Source: Pseudovibrio sp000156235
GTDB taxonomy: Bacteria > Pseudomonadota > Alphaproteobacteria > Rhizobiales > Stappiaceae
DNA length: 64,000 bases
Reading direction: 5' to 3'
NCBI RefSeq assembly: GCF_000156235.1
Contig: NZ_DS996805.1
Location: 558,001 to 622,000 of the forward strand
Under the pieces are notes generated by a model. It made no database searches, had not been told where the DNA came from, and saw nothing but the letters and a program-made list of their open reading frames with translations. This document shows, piece after piece, positions 36,604 to 44,362 of the stretch. Both the position numbers and the translations under genes were made by a program. How positions within the stretch are numbered: position 1 is the first letter of the stretch; each line of letters opens with the position of its first letter.

Positions 36604-37269
36604 ATGTATTTTTCAAATAAGAAATTCAAGAAGGTTTCTCGGGGCTTAGTGCTTACGATTGCTGCAGTTGGGCTAAGTGCCTGCATGAGCCAGATTAATC
36701 GGCCGGCGAGCACCTGGTATGCGCAGATGGGCGGTATCGAAAATAAGGGTGACACACTTTACATCTGCCACGGATTTGGATGCGAGTATCGCACTGCTGT
36801 TACCTTTAGTCAGAAAGACCAGCGCCGCCTTCGCGCCATCCTGAAGCGGGGCAGTCGTAGCCCGGAGGCAGAGCGCGCCGCAATTTCCAAGGCGGTGCAG
36901 TGGCAAGAAAAGCGTGTGGGGCCTGTGGTTGGCTCATCCAACGATATTGGCGGGCTGGACATGAGCAACGGTAATGTCCGCGGACAGATGGATTGCATTG
37001 ATGAGGCGACCAACACCACAAGTTTGTTGGCTTATGCCGGTTCGCAAGGGTGGTTGAAGTACCACCGTGTTGCGCGTCCGGCTTCCCGAGGCTTCTTCTT
37101 TGATGGCAAGTACCCGCATGCATCTGCTGTTGTTGTTGATACCACCACGGATGTTCCGTGGGTGGTGGACAGCTGGCGTTTGAGTAACGGTGAACCGCCT
37201 GACATTTTGCATATGTCCAGATGGTTGACGATGACCAGTGCGGATCTGATGAAGCCTGTGACCAAGTAA
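36604..37269 (+). CDS. Predicted lipoprotein with a possible transglutaminase-like Cys-His-Asp triad
   Basis: About 221 residues from ATG 36604 (36574 is an equal alternative; an extension back to 36367 would run into trmFO and is rejected). The signal peptide ends in the lipobox VGLSAC. The mature part has a C-x4-C pair (ICHGFGC). Toward the C terminus the order Cys131 (GQMDCIDEA), His172 (KYPHASAVVVD) and Asp189 (WVVDSW) resembles bacterial transglutaminase-like cysteine proteases, where CDDYA and HAVLVV play this role. The triad assignment is inference. No strong ribosome binding site is seen. Confidence 0.65.
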   Translation: MYFSNKKFKKVSRGLVLTIAAVGLSACMSQINRPASTWYAQMGGIENKGDTLYICHGFGCEYRTAVTFSQKDQRRLRAILKRGSRSPEAERAAISKAVQWQEKRVGPVVGSSNDIGGLDMSNGNVRGQMDCIDEATNTTSLLAYAGSQGWLKYHRVARPASRGFFFDGKYPHASAVVVDTTTDVPWVVDSWRLSNGEPPDILHMSRWLTMTSADLMKPVTK

Positions 37270-37403
37270 GTCTGGTTCAATCTCAAAACTACGAGCAAGA
37301 GAATGAGGGCGTATCAGTACAGCTGATGCGCTTTTCTTTATTGCGTGCTGGTTTTGGAGGTTACTTGGGCGATCAGTGAAAAACAGGGCCCTAAAACAGC
37401 TAA

Positions 37404-37560
37404 CGCCCGTCGATGGGAGGAACGACGGGCGAAGCTAGTAAACAGAGAACTGGGAGGAAATCTCTGTTTTGAAACCATCAAGCGGCTTGGGAGGAGGTGC
37501 CACTTGAGGATTGTATGTTAGGCTGCCGAGGTTTGATTGGGAGGAGTTCCTCAGCGGCCT
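37404..37560 (-). ncRNA. Array of four hairpins with anti-Shine-Dalgarno loops (CcsR / cuckoo-type sRNAs)
   Basis: On the minus strand four stem-loops follow one another. First 37520-37560 (12 bp, one wobble, one mismatch; loop holds CTCCTCCC). Then 37478-37507 (9 bp with one mismatch; loop ACCTCCTCCCAA). Then 37440-37469 (9 bp perfect; loop TTTCCTCCCAGT). Last 37404-37431 (9 bp perfect; loop TTCCTCCCAT). The stems differ in sequence while the loop motif is constant, so structure plus motif is what is kept. This matches the description of alphaproteobacterial CcsR/cuckoo RNAs, stress-induced small RNAs with a conserved CCUCCUCCC motif. A TATAAA at 37574-37569 could be the -10 box. No DUF1127 gene lies upstream. 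Strand and expression are inferred. Confidence 0.72.
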
Positions 37561-37901
37561 TGAGTTGGTTTATACAAAAGACTTTCCGATTGTGCATCAC
37601 ATCATTTCGCATGTCCGATATGCAAAAAATGCATGGCATTGTGGCGAATGATGGCGCTAACACTCCTCAAAACGACATAAATGCCAAGAAGTGCGATTGT
37701 GCGTCGCAGCAATTTTGTGACCTGCGGCACAAATCTGCATACCTGAAAAGCTGAAAGGCCGGTTTTCAGGCACTTAGAGCTAAAAATTTAATCATATTTC
37801 AAGGAGTAAGGCTCTTTGAGCTGATGCTGCAGACAAAAGCGAGCGCATTGGAAGCTTATGCCATTGGGGTGAAATGAGCGGCTCTGCGTGGGCAGAATGT
37901 G

Positions 37902-37934
37902 CAAAAGAAAAGGCCGGGACAGTGCCCGGCCTTT
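37902..37934 (-). terminator. Terminator of uvrA
   Basis: A perfect 10-bp stem AAAGGCCGGG / CCCGGCCTTT with a 6-base loop, followed on the minus strand by TCTTTTGC. Confidence 0.85.
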
Positions 37935-37940
37935 GGATAA

Positions 37941-40874
37941 CTATTCTGCTGCGTCCAGCTTATTGGCGTTTCGTCGCTCAAACAGTTCTTTGAGGAACTG
38001 GCCGGTATAGCTTTCCGGCACTTCTGCAACGTCTCTTGGGCGACCTGTTGCCACGATGGTGCCGCCACCATCGCCGCCTTCCGGACCAAGGTCGAGAATC
38101 CAGTCAGCGGTGCGGATCACTTCCAGATTGTGTTCAATCACCAGAACCGTGTTGCCCTGATCGACGAGTTCATGAAGAACATCGAGCAGTTTGGCGACAT
38201 CGTGGAAGTGCAGGCCGGTTGTTGGTTCATCCAGAATGTAAAGCGTGCGGCCCGTGGAGCGCTTGGAAAGTTCTTTCGCCAGTTTCACGCGCTGTGCTTC
38301 ACCACCTGACAATGTGGTTGCCTGTTGGCCAACCTTGATGTAGCCGAGACCAACGCGGGCGAGGGTTTCCATTTTATCGCGGATGGATGGCACGGCGGAG
38401 AAGAAGCCTGCTGCTTCCTCAACAGTCATGTCCAGCACATCTGCAATGGATTTGCCCTTGAACTGAACTTCCAGCGTCTCGCGATTGTAGCGTTTGCCTT
38501 TACATACATCGCAGGTGACGTAAACATCCGGCAGGAAGTGCATCTCAATCTTGATGACACCGTCACCCTGACACGCCTCACAGCGTCCGCCTTTCACATT
38601 GAAGGAGAAGCGGCCCGGTGCGTAACCACGTGCTTTTGCTTCCGGCATGCCTGCGAACCACTCACGGATCGGCGTGAAGGCACCAGTGTAGGTGGCTGGG
38701 TTGGAGCGCGGCGTTCTGCCGATTGGAGACTGGTCGATGTCGATAACCTTATCCAGTCGCTCCAGACCTTCAATGCGGTCATGTGGGGCAGGGTTATCGC
38801 GCGCTCCGTTGAGACGGCGAGCGGTTGCCTTGTAGACTGTATCGATCAGGAAGGTGGACTTGCCGCCACCGGACACACCTGTCACACAGGTGAATGTACC
38901 GAGTGGGATGCTTGCGTCGACTTCTTTCAGGTTGTTGCCGCGGGCGCCAAAGACCTTGATCTGGCGGTTCTTGTCGATCTTGCGCGGCTCGTCCGGCTGA
39001 GGGATGCTCATTTTGCCGGAGAGGTACTTGCCAGTGAGAGAGGCCGGGTTGGCCATCACTTCTTCCGGTGTGCCTTGTGCAACCACCTGGCCACCGTGGA
39101 TACCTGCGCCCGGTCCCACATCCACCACATGGTCAGCTGTGAGAACGGCGTCTTCGTCGTGTTCTACCACGATGACAGTGTTGCCTAGGTTGCGCAGGTG
39201 CTTCAGCGTTTCCAGCAGACGTGCGTTGTCGCGCTGGTGGAGGCCAATGGATGGTTCGTCCAGAACATAAAGAACACCGGTGAGGCCAGAGCCAATCTGA
39301 GATGCCAGACGGATACGCTGGCTTTCACCGCCTGACAGAGTGCCGGAGGAGCGGTCCATGGAAAGATACTCAAGACCAACGTCATTGAGGAACTTCAGGC
39401 GCTCACGGATTTCTTTCAGGATGCGATAGGCGATCTCGTTCTGCTTGTCGGAGAGCTTCTCTTCGATGCTGGAGAACCAGTCGTGCGCTGTTTTGATGGA
39501 GAGTGCGGTGATCTCGCCGATGTGACGGTCTGCAATCTTCACGCACAGCGCTTCTGGTTTCAGTCGGTAGCCGTTACAGGCATCACAGGCGTGGTCTGAC
39601 TGATAACGGGACAGCTCATCGCGCACCATCTGGGAATCGGTTTCACGCCAGCGGCGTTCGATGTTGCCGACGACGCCCTCAAACGGTTTTTCGGTTTTGT
39701 AGGAACGGGTGCCGTCATCATAGACAAACTGCACTTTGGTTTTGCCCGTGCCAAACAGGACCGCATTGCGGAAATCTTCTGGCAGTTCCTTCCAGGCTTT
39801 GGTCATTGGCTGCTTGTAGTGCTTGGCCAATGCTTCCAGGGTCTGGGTGTAATATGGAGAGGTGGAACCGGTTTTCGACCACGGCAGGATTGCGCCGCCG
39901 CGCAAAGACAAAGACTGATCCGGCACAACAAGTTCAGCTTCAAACGCCAGTTTAGTGCCCAGACCATCACAGGTTGGGCAGGCGCCGAACGGATTGTTGA
40001 ATGAAAACAGACGCGGTTCAATCTCAGGAATCGTAAAGCCGGAGATCGGACAGGCAAACTTTTCGGAAAAGACGATTTGCTTGGCTTTGCCCTTTTCGTC
40101 CTTCTGATCAGCAAACTCAATTGTTGCCAGACCTTCAGCCAGTTCCAGAGCAGTCTCCAGAGAATCTGCAAGGCGGCCAGTCATGTCTTCACGCACGACA
40201 ACACGGTCAACGACCACATCAATGTCATGCTTGAACTTCTTGTCCAGTGCTGGGGCATCCGCGATTTCGTAGTACTCGCCATCAATTTTGACGCGTTGGA
40301 AGCCCTTTTTCATGAGCTCGGCGAGCTCTTTTCTATACTCCCCCTTGCGGCCGCGCACGATTGGAGCCAACAAGTAAAGACGTGTGCCTTCGTCCAGCAT
40401 CAGGACGCGATCGACCATTTGAGAGACGGTCTGGCTTTCGATAGGAAGGCCAGTTGCCGGGGAATATGGGATACCGACACGCGCAAACAAAAGGCGCATG
40501 TAGTCGTATATCTCAGTCACCGTGCCCACGGTGGAGCGTGGGTTTTTGGAGGTTGTCTTCTGCTCGATGGAAATGGCGGGAGACAAGCCGTCGATCTGAT
40601 CAACGTCCGGTTTCTGCATCATTTCAAGGAACTGGCGGGCGTAAGCGCTCAGGCTTTCAACGTAGCGGCGCTGCCCTTCAGCGTAGATGGTATCAAAGGC
40701 AAGGGAGGATTTGCCTGAGCCGGACAGGCCGGTCATGACGATCAGGCTATCGCGTGGAAGGTCCAGATCCACATTTTTCAAGTTATGTTCGCGAGCGCCG
40801 CGTACAGTAATCTGCTTCATTAGATCAGCGCGCGTGGAATTGTTTTCGATGTCATGTGTTGGCGACTTCGCCAT
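37941..40874 (-). CDS. uvrA: Excinuclease ABC subunit A
   Basis: 977 residues from the ATG at 40874, which has AAAGGA 7 bases before it; a start 6 codons upstream has none. It is the damage sensor of nucleotide excision repair. Two ABC modules are seen: Walker A GLSGSGKSS and GVSGGGKST, signatures TLSGGESQRIRLA and TLSGGEAQRVKLA. Zinc-finger cysteines are at CPTC/CDAC and in GGRCEACQGDG with CDVC. It is divergent from ssb, with two LexA-type boxes between, as expected for SOS control of both. Confidence 0.97.
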   Translation of the reverse strand: MAKSPTHDIENNSTRADLMKQITVRGAREHNLKNVDLDLPRDSLIVMTGLSGSGKSSLAFDTIYAEGQRRYVESLSAYARQFLEMMQKPDVDQIDGLSPAISIEQKTTSKNPRSTVGTVTEIYDYMRLLFARVGIPYSPATGLPIESQTVSQMVDRVLMLDEGTRLYLLAPIVRGRKGEYRKELAELMKKGFQRVKIDGEYYEIADAPALDKKFKHDIDVVVDRVVVREDMTGRLADSLETALELAEGLATIEFADQKDEKGKAKQIVFSEKFACPISGFTIPEIEPRLFSFNNPFGACPTCDGLGTKLAFEAELVVPDQSLSLRGGAILPWSKTGSTSPYYTQTLEALAKHYKQPMTKAWKELPEDFRNAVLFGTGKTKVQFVYDDGTRSYKTEKPFEGVVGNIERRWRETDSQMVRDELSRYQSDHACDACNGYRLKPEALCVKIADRHIGEITALSIKTAHDWFSSIEEKLSDKQNEIAYRILKEIRERLKFLNDVGLEYLSMDRSSGTLSGGESQRIRLASQIGSGLTGVLYVLDEPSIGLHQRDNARLLETLKHLRNLGNTVIVVEHDEDAVLTADHVVDVGPGAGIHGGQVVAQGTPEEVMANPASLTGKYLSGKMSIPQPDEPRKIDKNRQIKVFGARGNNLKEVDASIPLGTFTCVTGVSGGGKSTFLIDTVYKATARRLNGARDNPAPHDRIEGLERLDKVIDIDQSPIGRTPRSNPATYTGAFTPIREWFAGMPEAKARGYAPGRFSFNVKGGRCEACQGDGVIKIEMHFLPDVYVTCDVCKGKRYNRETLEVQFKGKSIADVLDMTVEEAAGFFSAVPSIRDKMETLARVGLGYIKVGQQATTLSGGEAQRVKLAKELSKRSTGRTLYILDEPTTGLHFHDVAKLLDVLHELVDQGNTVLVIEHNLEVIRTADWILDLGPEGGDGGGTIVATGRPRDVAEVPESYTGQFLKELFERRNANKLDAAE

Positions 40875-40976
40875 GGAACTGTCCTTTATCACGGATGCCG
40901 AGTTCGCATATAAAAAGCAAAACAGGTCAGGGCGCGATCCTCAAAATGAAGGAGAATGTGCGCTGGAAATCAGGTG

Positions 40977-40991
40977 GAACATAAACGGAAC
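40977..40991. promoter_or_regulatory. LexA (SOS) box near uvrA
   Basis: GAAC-ATAAACG-GAAC fits the alphaproteobacterial LexA consensus GAAC-N7-GAAC exactly (read as GTTC-N7-GTTC toward uvrA). It lies 103 bases upstream of the uvrA start. Confidence 0.7.
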
Positions 40992-41088
40992 AATTTTAAG
41001 GGGCAAGCCTTTTTGAGTTCGCTCTCGGAAAATTGTCCTTTAGAAAAATTGAGAGTTGAACTTGGCGGTTTCACAAGGCATTGTACTG

Positions 41089-41103
41089 GAACAAATATAG
41101 AAC
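41089..41103. promoter_or_regulatory. LexA (SOS) box near ssb
   Basis: GAAC-AAATATA-GAAC, a second exact match with an AT-rich spacer, 172 bases before the ssb start. Confidence 0.7.
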
Positions 41104-41274
41104 GAGTGGAGAGCCTTGCTTCCTGACGCCTGATATTCAAAGGGAAAGCCTCGGAAATGTGGACAACCAGGGCCGCTTTGCGAAAGCCTGTTTGATTTGT
41201 AGAGCGCGGAGCATAGGTTACTTGCCAACTTAACCTGCTCAGCTATGAGTTGGTTCAGATTTAGGAGTAATTCA

Positions 41275-41823
41275 ATGGCCGGTAGCGTCAATAAAGTCAT
41301 TTTGGTTGGAAACTTGGGCGCAGATCCGGAAATTCGCCGTACGCAGGATGGTCGTCCGATCGTCAACTTGCGTATCGCGACTTCCGAAAGCTGGCGTGAT
41401 CGCAACAGCGGCGAGCGCCGTGAGCGCACTGAATGGCACCGCGTTGTTGTGTTTAATGAAGGCCTTGCAAAGGTTGCTGAACAGTACCTGCGCAAAGGTT
41501 CCAAAGTTTACATCGAAGGCCAGCTGCAGACCCGCAAATGGCAGGACCAGAGCGGTCAGGACAAATATTCTACCGAGATTGTTCTGCAGGGTTTCAATTC
41601 TACGTTGACCATGCTTGATGGTCGCGGTGAAGGCGGCGGTATGGGTGGCCAGGGTGGTCAGTCCGGCGGCGGCTTTGGCGGCGGCGGTGGTGGTGGCTAC
41701 GACCAGGGCGGCGGCTTTGGTGGCGGTGGCAACCAGGGCGGCGGCTTCGGCGGAAGCGGCGGCGGTGGACAGGCTCCATCCGGCGGTTTCGGCGGCGGAA
41801 TGGACGACGAAATCCCGTTCTAA
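41275..41823 (+). CDS. ssb: Single-stranded DNA-binding protein
   Basis: 182 residues from ATG 41275 (TAGGAG 8 bases upstream; the earlier start at 41245 has none). The OB fold covers residues 1-110 (NKVILVGNLGADPEIRRTQD, then RTEWHRVVVF). The linker is a long Gly-rich run made of GGGFGG and GGGG repeats with a few Gln, Asn and Tyr. It ends in the conserved acidic tip MDDEIPF, which recruits repair proteins. It is divergent from uvrA and likely SOS-inducible. Confidence 0.97.
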   Translation: MAGSVNKVILVGNLGADPEIRRTQDGRPIVNLRIATSESWRDRNSGERRERTEWHRVVVFNEGLAKVAEQYLRKGSKVYIEGQLQTRKWQDQSGQDKYSTEIVLQGFNSTLTMLDGRGEGGGMGGQGGQSGGGFGGGGGGGYDQGGGFGGGGNQGGGFGGSGGGGQAPSGGFGGGMDDEIPF

Positions 41824-41845
41824 GCCAAGCGCATTATTCATTAAG

Positions 41846-41883
41846 GCCCGGTGTGAGTGTGAGCTCATTGCCGGGCTTTTTTG
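41846..41883 (+). terminator. Terminator of ssb
   Basis: A stem GCCCGG / CCGGGC enclosing 19 bases, followed by TTTTTTG. Confidence 0.75.
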
Positions 41884-42042
41884 TTTTTGGCAGTTTATGA
41901 GAGTGCGCAGCTTCTCTCAGCTTGGGAGCTGATAGAGTTAGGCTTGCAGGGTAGGAAGTCGCTAGATCAGAGACGCTTTGTATGCATTTATGCAGACGAA
42001 GCCATTTGCTTGCAGATCTTATCACAATGTAAGGAAGAGAAA

Positions 42043-42117
42043 TGGCACGCCCAAGGGGAATCGAACCCCTGTTTCCGCCGTGAAAGGGCGGCGTCCTAAC
42101 CGCTAGACGATGGGCGC
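42043..42117 (-). tRNA. tRNA-Glu (anticodon UUC)
   Basis: The minus strand folds as a cloverleaf: acceptor GCGCCCA / TGGGCGT (first pair G-U), D arm with GCGGTTAGGA, anticodon stem CCGCC / GGCGG around the loop CUUUCAC, and T arm AGGGG-TTCGATT-CCCCT. The UUC anticodon reads Glu codons. CCA is encoded at 42043-42045. Confidence 0.97.
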
Positions 42118-42263
42118 ACTCTACAGCGTTTCGCCGTGTGGCGCGCTGTGTGAGGAGGCTTATAGGTTTTCACTAGGATAATGTCTAGTGCTTAAAATTT
42201 TATAATTCAAACAATCCACAAATATGAGGATGGCATATACATTTCTTAATTATGCTTTGATTT

Positions 42264-42291
42264 CAGCGCCTCAATGCTGATTGAGGCGCTG
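42264..42291 (-). terminator. 11-bp hairpin after gloA
   Basis: CAGCGCCTCAA / TTGAGGCGCTG, perfect, loop of 6, 18 bases downstream of gloA. No T-tract follows on either strand. Confidence 0.5.
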
Positions 42292-42308
42292 CATCAGATC
42301 CTCCGGGA

Positions 42309-42749
42309 TTACCAGCTTCCGGTGTTGCCCATGGAGAGCCATGGTTCGGCTGGCTTAAGATTTGCGCCTTTTTGCAGCAGTTCGATGGAAATGCCGTCTG
42401 GAGAAACGATGAATGCCATGCGGCCATCACGTGGCGGGCGGTTGATGGTGATGCCTGCTGCCTGCAGTTTTTCGCAGGTCTCATAGATGTTATCGACTTC
42501 ATAGGCAAGGTGGCCGAAGTTGCGGCCGCCGGTGTATTCTTCCGGATCCCAGTTGTAAGTCAGTTCCAGCGCAGGAGCAGAAGAGGCGTTGAAGGCTTCT
42601 TTATCTTCAGGTGCAGCAAGGAACACCAAGGTGAAGCGGCCTGCTTCGCTTTCATGGCGGCGTACTTCTTCCAGTCCAAAGATTGTGCAGTAGAAGTTGA
42701 GTGACTCATCCAGATTTTTAACCCGGACCATGGTGTGTAGATAACGCAT
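42309..42749 (-). CDS. gloA: Lactoylglutathione lyase (glyoxalase I)
   Basis: A 146-residue VOC-fold enzyme that isomerises the methylglyoxal-glutathione adduct. The four metal ligands of the family are found as His5 (MRYLHTMVRV), Glu in LELTYNW, His in FGHLAYEV and Glu in GISIELLQK. The length is slightly above the bacterial norm, with a C-terminal GANLKPAEPWLSMGNTGSW tail. It stands alone next to tRNA-Glu. Confidence 0.93.
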   Translation of the reverse strand: MRYLHTMVRVKNLDESLNFYCTIFGLEEVRRHESEAGRFTLVFLAAPEDKEAFNASSAPALELTYNWDPEEYTGGRNFGHLAYEVDNIYETCEKLQAAGITINRPPRDGRMAFIVSPDGISIELLQKGANLKPAEPWLSMGNTGSW

Positions 42750-43164
42750 GTCGAACTCTTTCTTATATGGGGTGGCTTTCAGAACAGGAGCCAGCGGAGG
42801 TTGAAGTTGAGCGAAGCTAGCGTGAAAAATGATAAAGGGAAAGGGTGCCTAGTATTTCTGATTTGGGAATATACAAGGTGCGCTTCGCAATAGTGTGTAT
42901 CCGATGATGTGGTGGGCTTTTGAAAGTAACACGGGGTTTCATGGGATAAAATCTTCAGTAGTGTTAGCTATACCCCCTCCAAACTTCAGGTAAATGGTGT
43001 TGATAGGACAACACTAACCAAATCAATGGGGGATCATTTAGCTCTTTGTTAATTTTTTACCTTCTTGGCGTCGGGCGTGATGATATTCTTTTCGTGGAAT
43101 CAAGTGGCGTTCGGTTCTGAATGGACGCTACATTTCAGATGCGGCAAATTTCGGGGCATTCATC
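42750..43164. other. 415-base region between gloA and the cold-shock gene
   Basis: No gene. A small hairpin GTGTTG-ATAGGA-CAACAC (42997-43014) and a TACCCCCTCC run lie here. The 3' part should be the leader of the cold-shock gene, but no known riboswitch or cold box is recognisable. Confidence 0.4.
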
Positions 43165-43746
43165 ATGGTGGTAAAAACGGCGCCTCAGGTAGGCTCTGTC
43201 GAGGACCTGGTTGACGATACAGCCTTAGATGTTCTTCAGGTAGCAGGAACAATCAAGTGGTTTGATATTGGGAAAGGCTATGGTTTTGTAGAGCCGGAAG
43301 ACGATCTGCCTGACGTCTTGCTGCATGTTACATGCTTGCGCAGAGACGGGTATCAGACTGCCTATGAGGGTGCTCGCGTTGTTTGCGAGGTCTTAAATCG
43401 TCCACGTGGTTTGCAGGCGATGCGCATTCTTTCCATGGATGAAAGCTATGCGGTTCATCCATCACAGCTGCCGCCATCCCGCACTCATGTTCAGGTCACT
43501 CCAGAGGGTAGCTTTGTTGAGGCTGAGGTGAAGTGGTTTAACCGTGTTAAAGGCTTTGGCTTCCTGACACGCGGTGAAGGCACGGAAGATATCTTTATTC
43601 ATATGGAAACTCTGCGCCGCTTTGGTATCACTGAGTTGCGTCCGGGCCAGAAGGTTCAGGTGCGCTTTGGTGATGGTCCAAAAGGCAAGATGGCTGCAGA
43701 GGTTCGCCCTGTTGGAAATGGCACACATATTCCAGCATCGCACTAA
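43165..43746 (+). CDS. Double cold-shock-domain protein
   Basis: A 193-residue protein with two cold-shock domains: first about residues 25-92 (GTIKWFDIGKGYGFVEPED, then VLLHVT), second about 118-185 (AEVKWFNRVKGFGFLTRGEG, then IFIHMETL). The RNP1 aromatic residues are kept in both. Two-domain CSD proteins are typical of alphaproteobacteria and act as RNA chaperones or nucleic-acid binders. The N-terminal 24 residues are acidic. It ends in a strong terminator. Confidence 0.9.
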   Translation: MVVKTAPQVGSVEDLVDDTALDVLQVAGTIKWFDIGKGYGFVEPEDDLPDVLLHVTCLRRDGYQTAYEGARVVCEVLNRPRGLQAMRILSMDESYAVHPSQLPPSRTHVQVTPEGSFVEAEVKWFNRVKGFGFLTRGEGTEDIFIHMETLRRFGITELRPGQKVQVRFGDGPKGKMAAEVRPVGNGTHIPASH

Positions 43747-43794
43747 AGAGATCTGTTTGATCAGATCACAATATTGAGATTTGCCGATTTCAAG

Positions 43795-43820
43795 CCCTTG
43801 GTGACTTGCCAAGGGTTTTT
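43795..43820 (+). terminator. Terminator of the cold-shock gene
   Basis: A 7-bp stem CCCTTGG / CCAAGGG, loop of 7, followed by TTTTTC. Confidence 0.85.
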
Positions 43821-43863
43821 CTTTGCCTCAAAGCTTAAAGAAAAGAGATTCAGAGCGAGCGGT

Positions 43864-44301
43864 ATGACGGTTCTTCGATTAGCTTTTCTAGTATTATTAA
43901 TGGGTGTGACAACGGCGTTTTCAGCAGGTATGCGAACTGAAACGGTTGAGGTCCGTAGCGATAACGAGACACACGAATTTCAGGTTGAAGTGGCCGAGAC
44001 GGCTGATGACAGGGCGCAGGGGCTGATGGGGCGGACTGATCTGAAGCTAGATCAGGGAATGCTGTTTATCTTTCCGCAATCGGGTCTTCAGTACTTCTGG
44101 ATGAAGAACACGCCGACTTCGCTCGATATCATCTTTATTGGCTCTGATTATAAGATCAAAAGCATTGCAGCGAATACGGTGCCATTCTCCGAGGAAGTTA
44201 TCCCTTCTGGATTGCCTGCTAAATATGTGCTGGAAATTCTGGCGGGCCGAGCAGCTGAGCTTGGGATCAAACCTGGAGATCAGGTTATTCGCATTCCATA
44301 A
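43864..44301 (+). CDS. DUF192 family exported protein
   Basis: 145 residues from ATG 43864. A signal peptide (MTVLRLAFLVLLMGVTTAFSA) leads into a DUF192 domain: the QGLMGRTDLKLDQGMLFIF and FWMKNTPTSLDIIFI segments are the family signature. The function of DUF192 is unknown. Upstream in-frame codons to 43774 lie inside the preceding terminator and are rejected. Confidence 0.87.
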   Translation: MTVLRLAFLVLLMGVTTAFSAGMRTETVEVRSDNETHEFQVEVAETADDRAQGLMGRTDLKLDQGMLFIFPQSGLQYFWMKNTPTSLDIIFIGSDYKIKSIAANTVPFSEEVIPSGLPAKYVLEILAGRAAELGIKPGDQVIRIP

Positions 44302-44331
44302 GACTGTTTGAACTCGCTGAAACAAAAAAGG

Positions 44332-44361
44332 TGCCGACTGAGAATTTCAGTCGGCATTTTT
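44332..44361. terminator. Bidirectional terminator between DUF192 and galE
   Basis: A perfect 10-bp stem TGCCGACTGA / TCAGTCGGCA, loop of 5, flanked by TTTTT on the plus side and AAAAAA on the other, so it serves both convergent genes. Confidence 0.9.
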
Positions 44362-44362
44362 G

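Larger units (their letters stand above)
37270..37940. other. 670-base region without protein genes
   Basis: Contains the four-hairpin RNA locus (37404-37560) and the uvrA terminator (37902-37934). Short frames here lack ribosome binding sites and family resemblance. 37600-37900 is AT-rich with only minor repeats. Confidence 0.5.
40875..41274. promoter_or_regulatory. 400-base divergent control region between uvrA and ssb
   Basis: No gene. It holds two GAAC-N7-GAAC boxes, one nearer uvrA and one nearer ssb. The rest carries no clear element. Confidence 0.6.

Noticed and set aside
37404..37560. Short repeated GGGAGGA motif as a CRISPR array or as tandem ribosome binding sites
   Set aside because: Repeats are only 7 bases, spacing is irregular, no cas genes are present, and no start codons follow at proper distance. 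The hairpin context explains them better.
42971..42980. CCCCCTCC run as a fifth anti-SD hairpin
   Set aside because: No stem brings it into a short loop, and the sequence differs from TCCTCCC.
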